64,000 bases of DNA. It comes from Hemerocallis citrina (lineage: Eukaryota > Streptophyta > Magnoliopsida > Asparagales > Asphodelaceae). Both the position numbers and the translations under genes were made by a program. Of this stretch, positions 34,828 to 46,271 are shown one piece after another. The stretch is from NCBI GenBank assembly GCA_017893485.1, contig CM030360.1:6436467-6500466 (forward strand), in the 5' to 3' direction. The notes beneath the pieces were generated by a model. That model was not told the DNA's origin. It worked only from the letters and a program-made list of their open reading frames with translations, and did not search any database. Every line of letters starts with the position of its first letter. The first letter of the stretch is position 1.

Positions 34828-35511
34828 TGTTGAATTCTAACTGCGGAATAAACTCAACAACGACGATCAGATGCAAGAACTATAGAATCAAAACAAGAGG
34901 AGAAAGAACAACCAAAAGCAACACACAAGAACACAAAAAAAAATTCCGAGGTTCACCCAAAACAATGGCTAGTTCCCCGTGCAGAGGCACTCCTGCGATT
35001 TTCACTAGAAATATGAAGATTAGGTTTACAAATTTCTCAAGATCTCACCCCCAAGGTGTAGGGTTTCTCTCCATCTCCCTCTCTCTTAATGACGGCTGGT
35101 AGATCTCTATTTTCTTTTCACTTAACCCTAAAATCGTACACAATACAATATGTATAGGATTCCACAACTTTAATCTCAGCCGCTCATCAATCAGCATCGG
35201 GACGGTCGACCGCAACATCATGACGGTCGACCGGTCTTCTCCTTCGACTGTACGAGTTCCAACAGAGAGTAGGTCGGTCGACTGCACGCTCGACCTGTCA
35301 CTTCTTCAAGCTACAGAATTGAGTCAGAGAGCGGGACGGTCGACTACGCGATCGACCGTACACTTGCTTGGAGGGCGGTTAGGGGGTGCGGTCGACTGGA
35401 ACTCTGCCTGTAGCTTCAAACCACTTCCGACCTCTTGCTCCCATTTTGACTCTCCTTCTCATCTGACTTCTCCAACCCCATTATCGTGTATTGGATCCAC
35501 AAACCCCAACA
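34828..35511 (-). mobile_element. 3' LTR of copia element 2
   Basis: It starts TGTTGAATTCTAACTGCGG and ends CAAACCCCAACA. The PPT, minus AAATGGGAGAT, lies at 35512-35522. It contains several GGTCGACCG-type palindromes at 35200-35400 that are also in the partner LTR. Confidence 0.92.
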
Positions 35512-35576
35512 ATCTCCCATTTGGAGACATATACACGAAGTCTCTAACCTTTTCTTCATTCTTCTATTGGCCTAGT

Positions 35577-36117
35577 CTAGGCATGTGCCTCTGCGAGTCT
35601 CCTCAACAATGAACCTGGAGACAATCCGATAGTGGTATAGCAAAACTGATGTTTCTTGTTATCCACCACCTTAGTGAGCATATCTGCCGGATTCTTAGTG
35701 CCAAGAATCTTAGTTAGCTTCAACCATTTCTTCTCAACCGCCATTATGATAAAATGATACCTCATTTGAATGTGACGAGTCCTAGAGTGATATACCAAGT
35801 TTTTCGCCAAGAAAACTGCACTTTGACTGTCACACCATAGTTCACCTATGGGTTGCTTCCTGCCCAATTGTTTCATAAGCTCTGAAATCCACAACATGTC
35901 TTTTATCGCCTCTGTAAGTGTCATATACTCTGACTTCATGATTGACTGTGCTACAACCTTTTGTAACTGCAAAGTCCAACTAACAGTTTTTCCACCAACT
36001 GTAAATACATATCCTGTAGTACTTCTGTAACCATCACGATTACCCAAAAAATCTGCATCCACATAACCATGTATATGCAAAGAATCTCCCATAAAACAAA
36101 GAGAGTGATCTGAAGTA
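35577..36117 (-). pseudogene. Copia element 2 RNase H
   Basis: A 171-residue frame reads LHIHGYVDADFLGNRDGYRSTTGYVF, VSWTLQLQKVVAQSIMKSEYMTL, LWCDSQSAVFLAKN, RHIQMRYHFI and GTKNPADMLTK. All RNase H blocks are present and in frame (YVDADF, SEYM, CDSQ), with only the YSDADW-type Trp changed to Phe. The frame stops normally at 35577 just before the PPT. Its N-terminal connection to RT is cut by the solo LTR. Confidence 0.88.
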
Positions 36118-36122
36118 CCTGC

Positions 36123-37391
36123 TGTTAGGGTTATATACTGAAAGCATCACTTTTGTATTAACTTTATTTCCTTATTTTTTTTGAATGAGAATCATATGGG
36201 CATATGTTTGCATATTGTGTTTATTATAATATTAATGCAAGTATCTGATATTCTATAAGGTTGATAATATGGTGTGAGGTGACACACAGAAGATCATATT
36301 ATCAGTTCCCTATGGAATATATAAATAGTTCACAACCTAGACGGACTTGGATAATCCATTGGAAAGGTTGTAGTGTAATCTGGTATTAGTCTATCTTGAC
36401 TATAGTTTACACTAGTACACTTTATGTGTATTGAACAGGACCACTTGAGGTTGTTCTCTTTGTACTGACTACAAAAGAGAACAAACACCTCTGTTATTAT
36501 GGATGCTTATGCTCTTAATCCAGATATAATAACAGACATGTATATGCAGTGTGCATTACTTTGACTCATAAAAGAGTGAGATTCATTATGGATCAACAAC
36601 CTCTATGAATTGGGTAATAGCATTGTATGTATGATGAGCTGTTGATTGTAAAAGGAATCCATGTCCCGATATGTCGGGTTGATGATGTCCCCTTAAGGAG
36701 CTCATAAGGATTGTCATGTAAACCCTGCAGGTGGATTACATCCGACATGACAAATAAAGTTGAGTGGTACTACTTAAGGATAAAAGATGTTGATCAATAT
36801 AGTTGTCAGTAACTTAATTTGATCGACGGACATTCGATATCTTAACATGGGGAGCTGAACGAGCATATAATAAAAGGAGCCCATAAATATAATTTGGGAT
36901 TAGGAAGGTAGTGCAACAATAGCTCTTTAGTGGACCGAGCTATTGTTAATGGGCCTGGGTTGTGTGTTCGGGCTGAACACGGGATACCCAGATTCGTTAG
37001 GAGACCTAACCCTAATTTCTCCTTATGGTCCCTGCCGTAGCCTTATATATATCCTTTATTCTCTGGCCGTCATTATCATTATCAGAGATAAGAAGTTTTC
37101 TCTAAATTCGTGATTCACGTAAGGAGAGAAAGAGAGGTCAGCCAAGGAGAAAAAAGGTTGGGAGACCGTCGCCCACCCGACGTCCAACCCGAGGAAGGAA
37201 TACGTGCAGAAGATCTTGGGGTCGCTGACGGCTCGAAGTTGCTAGAAACCATCGTCTTCTTCTCATCGCAGGTATAATTCGTGAACCCTAATTTCTGCTA
37301 TAAAGGGTTAGATCACGTATTAAATCTGTTAAGCTTTTATGGTCGATACGCACACCAATCCGTGGTCCTGGGACTCATCGCAGTTCCATCA
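36123..37391. mobile_element. Solo LTR (1269 bp), TSD CCTGC
   Basis: It starts TGTTAGGGTTATATACTG and ends CGCAGTTCCATCA. CCTGC flanks it at 36118-36122 and 37392-37396. Copia 2 coding continues on both sides. No internal retroelement sequence remains, so it is a solo LTR of a third family. Confidence 0.9.
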
Positions 37392-37396
37392 CCTGC

Positions 37397-38500
37397 TAGA
37401 TATCTAAGAATCCACCTTACTGCATCTCAATGATGTTTACCTGGATTCTTCATGTAACGGCTGACAACTCCCACTACTTGTGCGATATCTGGTCTTGTAG
37501 ACACCATCGCATACATCAAACTTCCAACGGCTGAGGCATAAAGAATAGCAGTCATTTCCTCCATCCCCACCTCTGTCTTAGGACACAAATCTATTGATAA
37601 CTTGAAGTGAGCAGCCAAGGGACAAGTGACTGGCTTCGCGCCATCCATATTGAATCTCTTCAACACGTTCTTCACATAGTCCGCTTGTGATAACCGAAGC
37701 TTCTTGATTCTCTTGTCTCTACTAATCTTCATGCCGAGGATTTGCTTTGCTTCACCCAAGTCCTTCATTGAAAACTCCGAATCTAGGGCCTTTTTCACTT
37801 CCTTGATCTTCTCCATACATGAACCTGCTAACAGCATGTCGTCCACAAACAACACCAAGGTAACTATATCATTGTCCTCATATCTAAGAATATACACACA
37901 ATGATCCGTTTCTCACCTATCGAAACCTTTTCCTCTCATGAAGCAGTTAAACTTCAAGTACCATTGCCGCAGTGCTTGTTTGAGCCCATAAAGACTCTTT
38001 TTCAATCGACACAGTATGTCTTCCTTTCATTTAGCTTCAAAACTTGTGGGTTGTCTCATGTATAGCTCTTCTTCGATATCACCATGGAGAAATATTATCT
38101 TCACGTCCAACTGCTCTAAGTGCAAGTCTTCAACTGCCACAATACTGAGCAGAACCCTAATAGAAGCCATCTTCACAACTGATGCAAAGATCTCACTATA
38201 ATCAACACCTTCTCTTTGAGAGAATCCTTTCACAACAAGCCTTGCCTTGTACCTCTTACTTCTATCTGCCTCATCTTTAACTCTAAAAACACATTTGTTC
38301 ATAAAAGCGCGCTTCCCTGCAGATAACTTGGTCAACTCCCAAGTTTGGTTCTGTTCCAAGGAGCTCATCTCGTCCTTCATGGCTAACTCCCACTGAATTC
38401 GAGCCTTATCCTTCAAAGCCTTCTTATGAGTCGCTGGCTCTCCTGAATCTGTGTACAGAACATGCTCGTGAACAACACTGGCTGATGGATCAAACATCTT
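37397..38500 (-). pseudogene. Copia element 2 reverse transcriptase
   Basis: The frame 38027-38497 reads IQWELAMKDEMSSLEQNQTW, RYKARLVVKGFSQREGVDYSEIFASVVKMASIR and LDVKIIFLHGDIEEELYM. After a frame break near 37950, 37427-37897 reads VTLVLFVDDMLLAG, FSMKDLGEAKQILGMKI, YVKNVLKRFNM and GSLMYAMVSTRPDIAQVVG. The catalytic FVDD is intact. The break falls between the CRLKKSLYGLKQ and Y.RY blocks. Confidence 0.88.
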
Positions 38501-38848
38501 GGTTGGCCTCCTCTATCGTGTCGATCTCCTCAATGTGGGTACCGGTTCACCGACCGGTTCAGGTTCTCCGAACTATTTTTTTTGTACTAGTTCATCTTGG
38601 ATAACCTGCTCATTCCCAATAGGCTCACCATGAGCCTCCTGTACTGCATGTGGTACATGTACCTACTGTTGCACTGTAGAGTCCCCACCACTAGGGCCGC
38701 CTTCAGAATCTGAATCTGAGTCTGAGTCTGAACCCCAATCTGACTCTGAACTGGTTTTACTATCTTGACTTGTGTGTCTGTCCTTGTATAGGACCTCTTC
38801 ATTGAATACTACATTCCTGCTTTGAATGACTTTGTTATTCACAAAATT
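38501..38848 (-). other. Variable linker between copia 2 integrase and RT
   Basis: Minus-strand frames include an acidic run of Ser/Asp-type dipeptides around 38700-38740 (TCTGAATCTGAG repeats). This is the unconserved stretch between integrase and RT. No separate gene is present. Confidence 0.5.
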
Positions 38849-39178
38849 TCAAAGCCTGTATCCATACTCATCGCCACTGTAACCAATGAACACACACCTC
38901 CTGGACTTAGAGTCCAACTTCTTTCTTTCTTCCCTGTCAATTAGTGCATATGTCATACAACCATAAACTTTCAAATATGAATAATTAACAGTTTTACCTG
39001 ACCATAGTTCTTCTGAAAAGGCCCCACACATCTGTATGTACCAACTCTAGCTTCCCAAGCTTCTTCTCACGTCCACCCAACTGAAAGCTAATTGTCTTCT
39101 GTTTGCCTATCACACAATTCCCACAAAAATCAATCTCAACCTTCTTCAGCCACGACAAAAGATCCATAGAACAAAGCA
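38849..39178 (-). pseudogene. Copia element 2 integrase, deletion-fused remnant
   Basis: From 39173 leftwards the frame reads LLSWLKKVEIDFCGNCVIGKQK..SF and LELVHTDVWG, carrying the first catalytic Asp. The next readable integrase block, in another frame, is ELWSGKTVNYSYLKVYGCMTYA...RRCVFIGY. About 170 residues, including the second Asp and the Glu, are missing between them, so the core is deleted. The HH half of the zinc domain lies beyond the gypsy insertion at 49676 onwards. Confidence 0.85.
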
Positions 39179-42100
39179 TGTCATGCCCCGCTTCCTAAAA
39201 AGAATACGGATACGAGACTAAAGCCCAGCAAATGATTTTCATCATCCATAAGCTGTTTAAGAAATCTCTACAACATTCACAAGAATCATCAGAGTCAGAA
39301 GCAAAAGAATCAACCACATGCATATATGAGCCAAAATACCAATAAGAATACTTAAAACCAAATATATAAATCTCAAATAGTCATGATCTGAATAAAACAA
39401 TTATCTTCGGTCACATCGCCCAAATACAAGAATAAATCCAAGTCTCATAATACAATACTGTTCAAGCAAGCTACAAAAAATAATAATAATAAAATACAGC
39501 ACTAATACTTCATGTCACCAATACCATCTGGAACCTGTTCTCCAAAGTCTGCAATTCAACGAATGCAGGAAAGAGGAAAAAGAGAAAAACAAGTACCCGT
39601 CAATTGCAAGTTACGGGCCACTTATAATGTAGGATACAAGCACATGGGGAAACTAACTAGCAACATGGTATAAGCATGATGTCAAAATAAACAACTAGCA
39701 TGGCAAAGTGAACAAGTATAAATGGCATGAATCAAGTGTCAAGTAATCAAGTATCATGCAAAACATGCATCAAGTATCAAGTATCATGTAATCATGTATC
39801 AAGTGTCAAGTATCAAGTCTCATGTAAACAAGTCTCATGTATCATGTAGTCAAGTATCAAGTAAGCATGTATCATGTCAAGTATCATGTATCAAGTCTTG
39901 TAGTGATTACTATTTAGGTAGCACTTCATGCAGCCCACCTTACATGGTTGCTAAAACAAATAGTTTCGCTTTAAATTTCATAGTGGACTATAGAGGGCAG
40001 TATACTCGGGGACAAGTCAAGTAATCGAGCTCCAAGCTCCAAGTATCATGTATCATGTAATCACGTGTCAAGTTGTGCAATTGGCAAGTATCGTGTCTTG
40101 CATGCAAGTATCAAGTAATCACGTGTTAAGTATCATGTCTCAAGTAATCACGTAAGATCAGTGGATCCCCTTCCGAGTACACGTTTCTGAATTATTTACT
40201 ATTAGATCTGTCCCTTAAACCCCGGCTTGGTTATTTATTATTATTGTCAAACAAGTATGTATATGTGTAAAATATATCAAGAATAACATGGCATGATCAT
40301 GTACCAAGTGAAAGTTGCAAGATAAACATGTACGAGTGCAAGATATCTCATAAAGGAATAAAATAGACAAATCTCAAGTTCCGGACAGTAAGACCATACT
40401 GTAGTAAAATAGTGATTTCCAGTGTTACAAACATCCAAATATGGATCCGTCAAAGGATCTGGAAAATAGACTTTCACACGAATCCAACGAATATAAATAA
40501 GTCATATATTAATTCACAAAAACATTGCTCAAAACTGATGTGAATACAGAAAATAGGTTTAGTCAGAAATCAGGAAAACGAATTCAAGAACAGGAAAACA
40601 GCATGAAAACTCAATAAATAAATCCACAAAAAATCTGGGGTATTCCCCTATATGTCCAGTATCTAAATATAAAGTTTCAAAAATTTTTAGTAAAATTAGA
40701 CCAGTCATCAAAAATAAGAAAACATCAATAAACGGTAGTTTGGCAAATCTGGAAATCCCAACACTGCTGTACGAAAACTATGATATCTCGCAACCAGTGC
40801 AACGAAATCCAATTCCTCTCAAGGGATATGAAAATAGATAAAATATACTAACTTTTATATTTTACAAACATTTTTCATACAGTAAAAGGAATCAGGGTGA
40901 AAATACGATTTTTTGCAGAACAGCAAGTAAAATACAGCAGGTATAGTTTTCACAAACGAGCATGAAATGATATATACAACGCATCAATAAAATTCACCAA
41001 AATTCTGGGTAATCCCTAACTAGATAAAGAAATACTGACCCAAGTTTTGGATCAAAATAATATATGTAGCATCAGTATCAAATTATTTAGTCGTCAAAAC
41101 CATCGAAAAACAAAATCTGCAAAAGATCGACACCTCTGTAGTAAAACAGTCATAACTCACTCATACAAAAATGAAATCGAGCAAGGCAAGAGGGGTTTGA
41201 AAATAGACGAAATTCTCTAAAACTCATGTTTTATATAGAAATTAAGATACTGACTTCAAGGCAGTCCAAAAAAGCAAACAAAACAGATCAGTGACAAAAT
41301 ACAGATTTTTCCCTTTAACAACAACTCAATATATATCATACAAAACTTGTTCAAAACACAACCAAATATGAAATCGAGTCTACCAAGTGTGCAAACATCA
41401 TGAATTAGGGTATTTAGCATGTCCACACCAAATATATCACATGGGTCTCAACCAAATCACGAATTCTCGCAAAAATCCTACATGCATGATCAAATCAAGA
41501 ACGGATGAAACCTAAGTTAAATTCATGTCCATATTGTGTCGTGAGGCAACTATGGTCAAGTTTTCACAATAGAGACAAAATCCATCAAGAATAACACAAA
41601 CAAGAGTCGTTTCTAGACCCAACTACACTATAGGTGGTATTTTTGACTTGTATCAAACAAATAAATTAGAGTACAAGTTACTTGCCTTAACCGAAGATGA
41701 AGAACGATGAAAATCAAGAGTAACGAGCAAAACCCACAAACGAAAAATTCACGAATGAATGAATCCAAGCAAACTTAAGCGAAAATCTCCATACGAACAA
41801 TTCCACCAAAAGAGAGATGACAATAGTGGCTTGCGACCACTAGAGAACACCAGAGAGCGGATGAGAGAGACGAGCAAGGGGAAATATGGTGGTGTGAAGG
41901 GTGGTCGGCCAAGAGGGGGTGTCGGGTTTGGAGGGGATGGGTGTCGGAGTGTGGGAGGTGTGCGGCGTCGAACACAGGCCGGGAGGGGGGTGGCTCGGCC
42001 TGGAGGTGGTTTGGCGTCGGGCTGGCTGTGTGCGGGCGGCGCAAGGGAAAAGGAGGAGGGAGGCCGGGGTTAGGGTGAAGAGAAAATAGGGTTAGGGTTT

Positions 42101-42569
42101 TGTGAGAGAGCTAGTATATATATGAGGGGAATTAGGGTTTAGAAATATGAGTTGGGTTATTGGGTAATGGGTAGTTTAGGAGGAGTAGTGGGATTTGTTC
42201 AATTGGACTTTAATTAGGATACAAATTGTATGGGATATCAAATAGGATTGGGGATTTAATTTGACTTTGGTAAATCTTATTAAGGATCAAACAATAGGAT
42301 TGGGAATAGGATAAGCAACCAATCACCACCACAAACACCCAAGAACAAAAATAAAGAGGACAAGAACCACATGAAAGAAAGAACAAAAATTTGATGAAAA
42401 ATGAAACAAAAAGACAACCAATCAAACACAAAGGGCTCAAAATGAAATAAAACGAATATATATTGAAAACAACTCCAATATACGGTTCAGAAAAAAAAAT
42501 ACAAGATGGAAAATGCACCAAAACAAAAAATAAACTCAAAAATATACAAAATAAAAAACGGGGGTTACA
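39179..42569 (-). mobile_element. 3' LTR of Tekay element
   Basis: It starts TGTCATGCCCCGCTTCC and ends CGGGGGTTACA. Inside the element the PPT reads minus TTAGGTGGGTAGGAT (42570-42584). A minus TATA-like run lies near 42108-42125, giving a U3 of about 450 bp and an unusually long R-U5. A GC-rich part (41840-42090) yields false frames. Confidence 0.9.
39690..40150. repeat. CAAGTATCATG minisatellite in Tekay LTR
   Basis: Dozens of 9-12-bp variants of (A)AGTATCATGTA, AAGTATCAAG, AAGTGTCAAG and AAGTCTCATG run in clusters. The region is interrupted by a unique stretch at about 39905-40030. Confidence 0.85.
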
Positions 42570-43110
42570 ATCCTACCCACCTAACAAGAAGAATTTCGTC
42601 CTCGAAATTCAAAAAGAAGATACATAGGGTAACCTCTAAACAACCTAAAGAACAAAACAAAACAACCCAAACAAATGAGAAAACTTCTGCTGAATCTCCT
42701 CCTCCAGCTCCCAAGTCGACTCACTAGGCGAGTAAGGATTCCGAGCAACACGAACCAACTTGATGACCTTGTTCTTAAGTACATTCTCCTACCGATCCAC
42801 AATAGCAACTGGCAAAATCTCACAAGTCATACCCGGCCGAACGGTCAACTCAGAATAGTCGATCACGTGACTCTCATCTCGGATGTATCTCCTGAGTTGT
42901 GAGACATGAAAAACATCGTGCATTCCTGATAAAGCTGGCGGTAATGCAAGATGATAGGCCACCTTGCCTACTCGCTCCAATATCTCAAACTGTCCAATAA
43001 ACCTAGGGCTAAGCTTGCCCCCATCACCGAACCGAATGACACCGCGCCACAGTGATACCTTTAGGAAAATATGGTCACCAACACCAAACTCCAAAGCTCT
43101 CCGATAGACA
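42570..43110 (-). pseudogene. Tekay integrase C-terminal domain and chromodomain-like tail
   Basis: The frame 42789-43094 reads MEFGVGDHIFLKVS, GGKLSPRFIGQFEILERVG, YHLALPPALSGMHDVFHVSQLRRY. This is the GPY/F-type integrase end. In another frame, 42600-42790 reads RREKVLR..VIKLV and STWELEEEIQQKFSHLF, the chromodomain signature that targets chromoviruses to marked chromatin. A frameshift near 42790 separates them. Confidence 0.85.
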
Positions 43111-43115
43111 TCGGC

Positions 43116-44060
43116 CTATCGCTTCTGCCTGTCCTGAGCTGCGTGCAAGTGCTTCCTGATCTGAACCACAGCATCAACTATCTTGGTGATCAACTCCGGA
43201 CCCATTAACTTCCTCTCACCAATGTCATCCCAGCACACTAGTGATCTGCACTTCTGCCCATAAAGTGCCTCGAAAGGAGAAGCTTTGATACTGGCTTGAA
43301 AGCTGTTATTGTACGAGAACTCCACGAGATGCAAATGATCCTCCCAAGACCCACCAAACTGAAGCATGCAGGACCTCAACATGTCCTCAAGAATCTGAAT
43401 AGTCCGCTCTGACTGCCATTAGTCTGGGGATGAAAAGCTATACTATACTTCAATTTACTCCCCAAACTAGCCTGAAGAATCTTCCAGAACTGATATCTGA
43501 ATATCGTATCCCTGTCGAATATAATACTGACTGGAACCCCATGAAGCCTAACAATCTCTTCCATGTACCTCTCAGCTAGGCTCTCAGTAGACTGCCCGAC
43601 ATGAAAAGGAATGAAGTGAGCACTCTTCGTCAAACGGTCGACAATCACCCAAATGGCATTATGACCCTTAGGACTCCTTGGCAAAACGGTCACAAAATCA
43701 ATAGTGATATGTTCCCACTTCCACTCTGGAGTAGGAAGCGGTTGAAAAAGTCTAGCGGTTCTCTGATGCTCTGCCTTAACCTGCTGGCAGATCAAATACT
43801 GAGCAACAAACTGAGCCACGGTGCTTTTCATACCCTACCACCAGAAATGAAGCTTCAAATCCCGATACATCTTAGTACCGCTGGGATGGATAGAATACGA
43901 AAACTGATGGGCTTCCTCAAGCAACCTCTGACGAACATCACCTTCCGGGACACATAATCTGAACCCAAAATAAAAAGATCTATCCGAATGAATAACCATG
44001 CCCGTCCTGGACCCAGACTCAACCTCAGCTCGAAATCTCTGCAACTGTGCATCACTAATT
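43116..44060 (-). pseudogene. Tekay integrase
   Basis: The HH-CC region begins near 43960 (VRQRLLEEAHQFSYSIHPSGTKMYRDLKLHFWW) and continues in 43376-43831 with YLICQQVKAEHQ. The catalytic core follows: WEHITIDFVTVLPRS (first Asp), VDRLTKSAHFIP, IFDRDTIF (second Asp) and FHPQTNG. A missing base in NGQSE then throws the frame. The Glu-containing segment and SWEDHLHLVEFSYNNSF...PFEALYGQKCRS continue in 43116-43382. The stop after FHFWW lies between the HH and CC parts. Confidence 0.87.
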
Positions 44061-45337
44061 TGTGCCTCTTTAATCTGATCAACAAGAGACGACTGCAGCT
44101 GAAGCACCAAACAACTCCGATCAGAACTCGACAACAAAACCTCCAACTCCAACCTCCTTATCTGCTCAATCAAATCCCTCTGCTGAGTCAAGAACATAAC
44201 TTCCGGTCTCCTGCTCAAAGCATCTGGCACCAAGTTTACTTTACCTGGATGGTATTGCAAACTGATGTCATAATCGGCCATAAGCTCCAACCAATGCCTT
44301 TGCCTCATGTTTAACTCCTTCTAGGTGAAGACGTACTTGAGACTTTTATGGTCTGTAAAGATCTCCACTCAGTCTCTAAGTAAATAATGTCTCCACAGCT
44401 TCAAAGCATAAATCACTGCAGCTAACTCCAGATCATGAGTCGGATAGTTCTTCTCATGCGGCCTCAACTACCTCAATACATACGCAACGAATCGGCCCTT
44501 CTGCATCAAAAATGCTCTAAGACCCTTACTAGAAGCATCACAGTGAATTACAAATCTGCCTGAACCATCAGGAATAGTCAACACAGGCGCTGACGTTAAT
44601 CTGTTCTTCAACTCAACAAAAGCTCCATCACACTCATCAGACCAACAGAACTTCTGATCCTTCCCAGTTAACTTAGTCAACGGTCCTGCTATCTTTGAAA
44701 AATCTTGGACGAACTTCCGATAATAGCCAGTCAAACCGAGAAAACTCCTGACTTCTGAAACTGACTTGGGAACAGGCCAATCCTTCACAGCCTCAACCTT
44801 GGCCAGATCCACAGAAATACCATCGCTTGAGATAATATACCCCAAGAAAGAAATCATGTCGAGCCAAAACTCGCACTTGCTAAGTTTCCCATAGAGCTAA
44901 TTTTCCCTCAAAATCTGCAGAACCACTCTAAGATGCTCAGCATGATCTTTCCAATTTCGAGAATACACCAAAATATTGTTAATGAAGACCACCATAAATC
45001 TATCCAAGAACTGAGAGAAGATCCGGTTCATAAGACTCATGAATACAGCCGGCGCGTTCGTAACTCCGAACGGCATCACAAGATACTCATAGTGCCTGTA
45101 TCTAGTCCTGAATATAGTCTTTTGTATATCTGCAGCCTTCACCTTGACTTGGTAATACCCAAAACGAAGATCCAACTTTGAGAAAACAGCAGCCTCACTC
45201 AACTGATCAAACAAATTATCGATTCTGGACAATGGATACCAATTCTTTATAGTAACTCTGTTCAGGAAACAGTTCCTGATAATCCATGCACAGTCGACGA
45301 CCACCATCCTTCTTGTCGACAAAAAGGACCGGAGCAC
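44061..45337 (-). pseudogene. Tekay reverse transcriptase and RNase H
   Basis: RT (44897-45337) reads [53 protein letters not shown] and [11 protein letters not shown]. The catalytic pair, normally Asp-Asp, is Asn-Asn. FLGYIISSDGISVDLAKVEAV, VRSFLGLTGYYRKFV and RNase H FVIHCDASSKGLRAFLMQKGR follow at 44468-44857. The end of RNase H and spacer lie at 44061-44308 (HWLELMADYDISLQYHPGKVNLVPDALSRR is the region; only part is quoted as motif). Stops at about 44895, 44465 and 44310 break it. Confidence 0.87.
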
Positions 45338-45990
45338 CTCAAGGCAAAATACTAGGTCTGATAAAACCCAAATCTAGCAACTGCTGAATCTGTACCTTAA
45401 GCTCTGCCAGCTCAACCGGTGCCATCCTGTAGCGACTCTTCGATATCGGTGCTGTTCCAGGCTGAACATCAATACTGAATTCTACTTTCCTATCAGGGGG
45501 TAAGCCAAGCAACTCATCTGGAAAAACATTCAAGAAATCCTGAACTACTAGAGGCGCAACCTCACAGCCTGAATGCAACTCCATCGCACAAACTTTCTGA
45601 TCAACTACAGCTCGGCCAAGGGAAGACTCCTCAGCATGGAACTCAAACTCTGCGCGATCTGGAATTCTGAACACAACTTTCTTGGCACGGCAATCAATAA
45701 TGGCATGGATTTCACCCAACCAGTCTATACCCAGAATAACGTCGAATTCCGAATTCCCAATTAGAATCAGATTGGCTTTGAACTCTGTGCTACCAATAAT
45801 CACGGGATATTGCCTACACTCCCAGGAATAAATGACAACTCCACCACCTGTCACTATGTTCCAAGTCTCTGACATGTTGCTGCACTCCAACTAATGGCGA
45901 GCGACAAATCGAGAAGAGGCAAAAGAATAGGTTGCCCCAGAATAAAAAAGAACATGAGTAGGGAAAGAGCACACAAGAACAACACCTAAG
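45338..45990 (-). pseudogene. Tekay protease and RT N-terminus
   Basis: The frame 45339-45890 reads [57 protein letters not shown] and GFIRPS, the protease end and RT start of chromoviruses. Ahead of it, at about 45900-45960, the strand reads LFYSGATYSFASSRFV. The protease active-site Asp of the L-F-D-S-G-A motif is Tyr. A stop follows RH near 45893. Confidence 0.85.
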
Positions 45991-46249
45991 ATAGAAAGAA
46001 AAAAAAAAGACAAAGAAAAGAATGGATGACACCTAAATCAAGGAATATGGGTATGAGAAGATGAATTCATACTCAAAAAGAAATCAAATAAGAAGGGATC
46101 AAAAAGAATGGAATAAGATTATATCCAGATCAATGTTGATAATAATTGATTCATTTCTGCATGCGTGGTTGGTGAAATGTTGAGCGGATCCCAGTTCGAG
46201 CCAAGCTGGTCTAATATATTAGGCAACTAATACATTAACCAAACCTGGT
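45991..46249 (-). other. Deleted gag region of Tekay element
   Basis: A 260-bp A-rich stretch takes the place of the roughly 1-kb gag. No gag core or zinc knuckle is seen. Confidence 0.6.
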
Positions 46250-46261
46250 GCTCTGATACCA
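46250..46261 (-). promoter_or_regulatory. Primer-binding site of Tekay element
   Basis: The minus strand reads TGGTATCAGAGC, ten bases inside the LTR end. It is complementary to initiator tRNA-Met. Confidence 0.88.
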
Positions 46262-46271
46262 CTAGAAATCC

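Noticed and set aside
35220..35612. 130-residue plus-strand frame across a copia LTR end (and 51521-51922)
   Set aside because: It crosses LTR and flanking element borders and is repeated in the partner LTR, so it is not a gene.
41759..42090. Gly/Arg-rich frames, repeated at 48727-49202
   Set aside because: Both copies fall at the same place in the two Tekay LTRs and are frame by-products of GC-rich LTR sequence.
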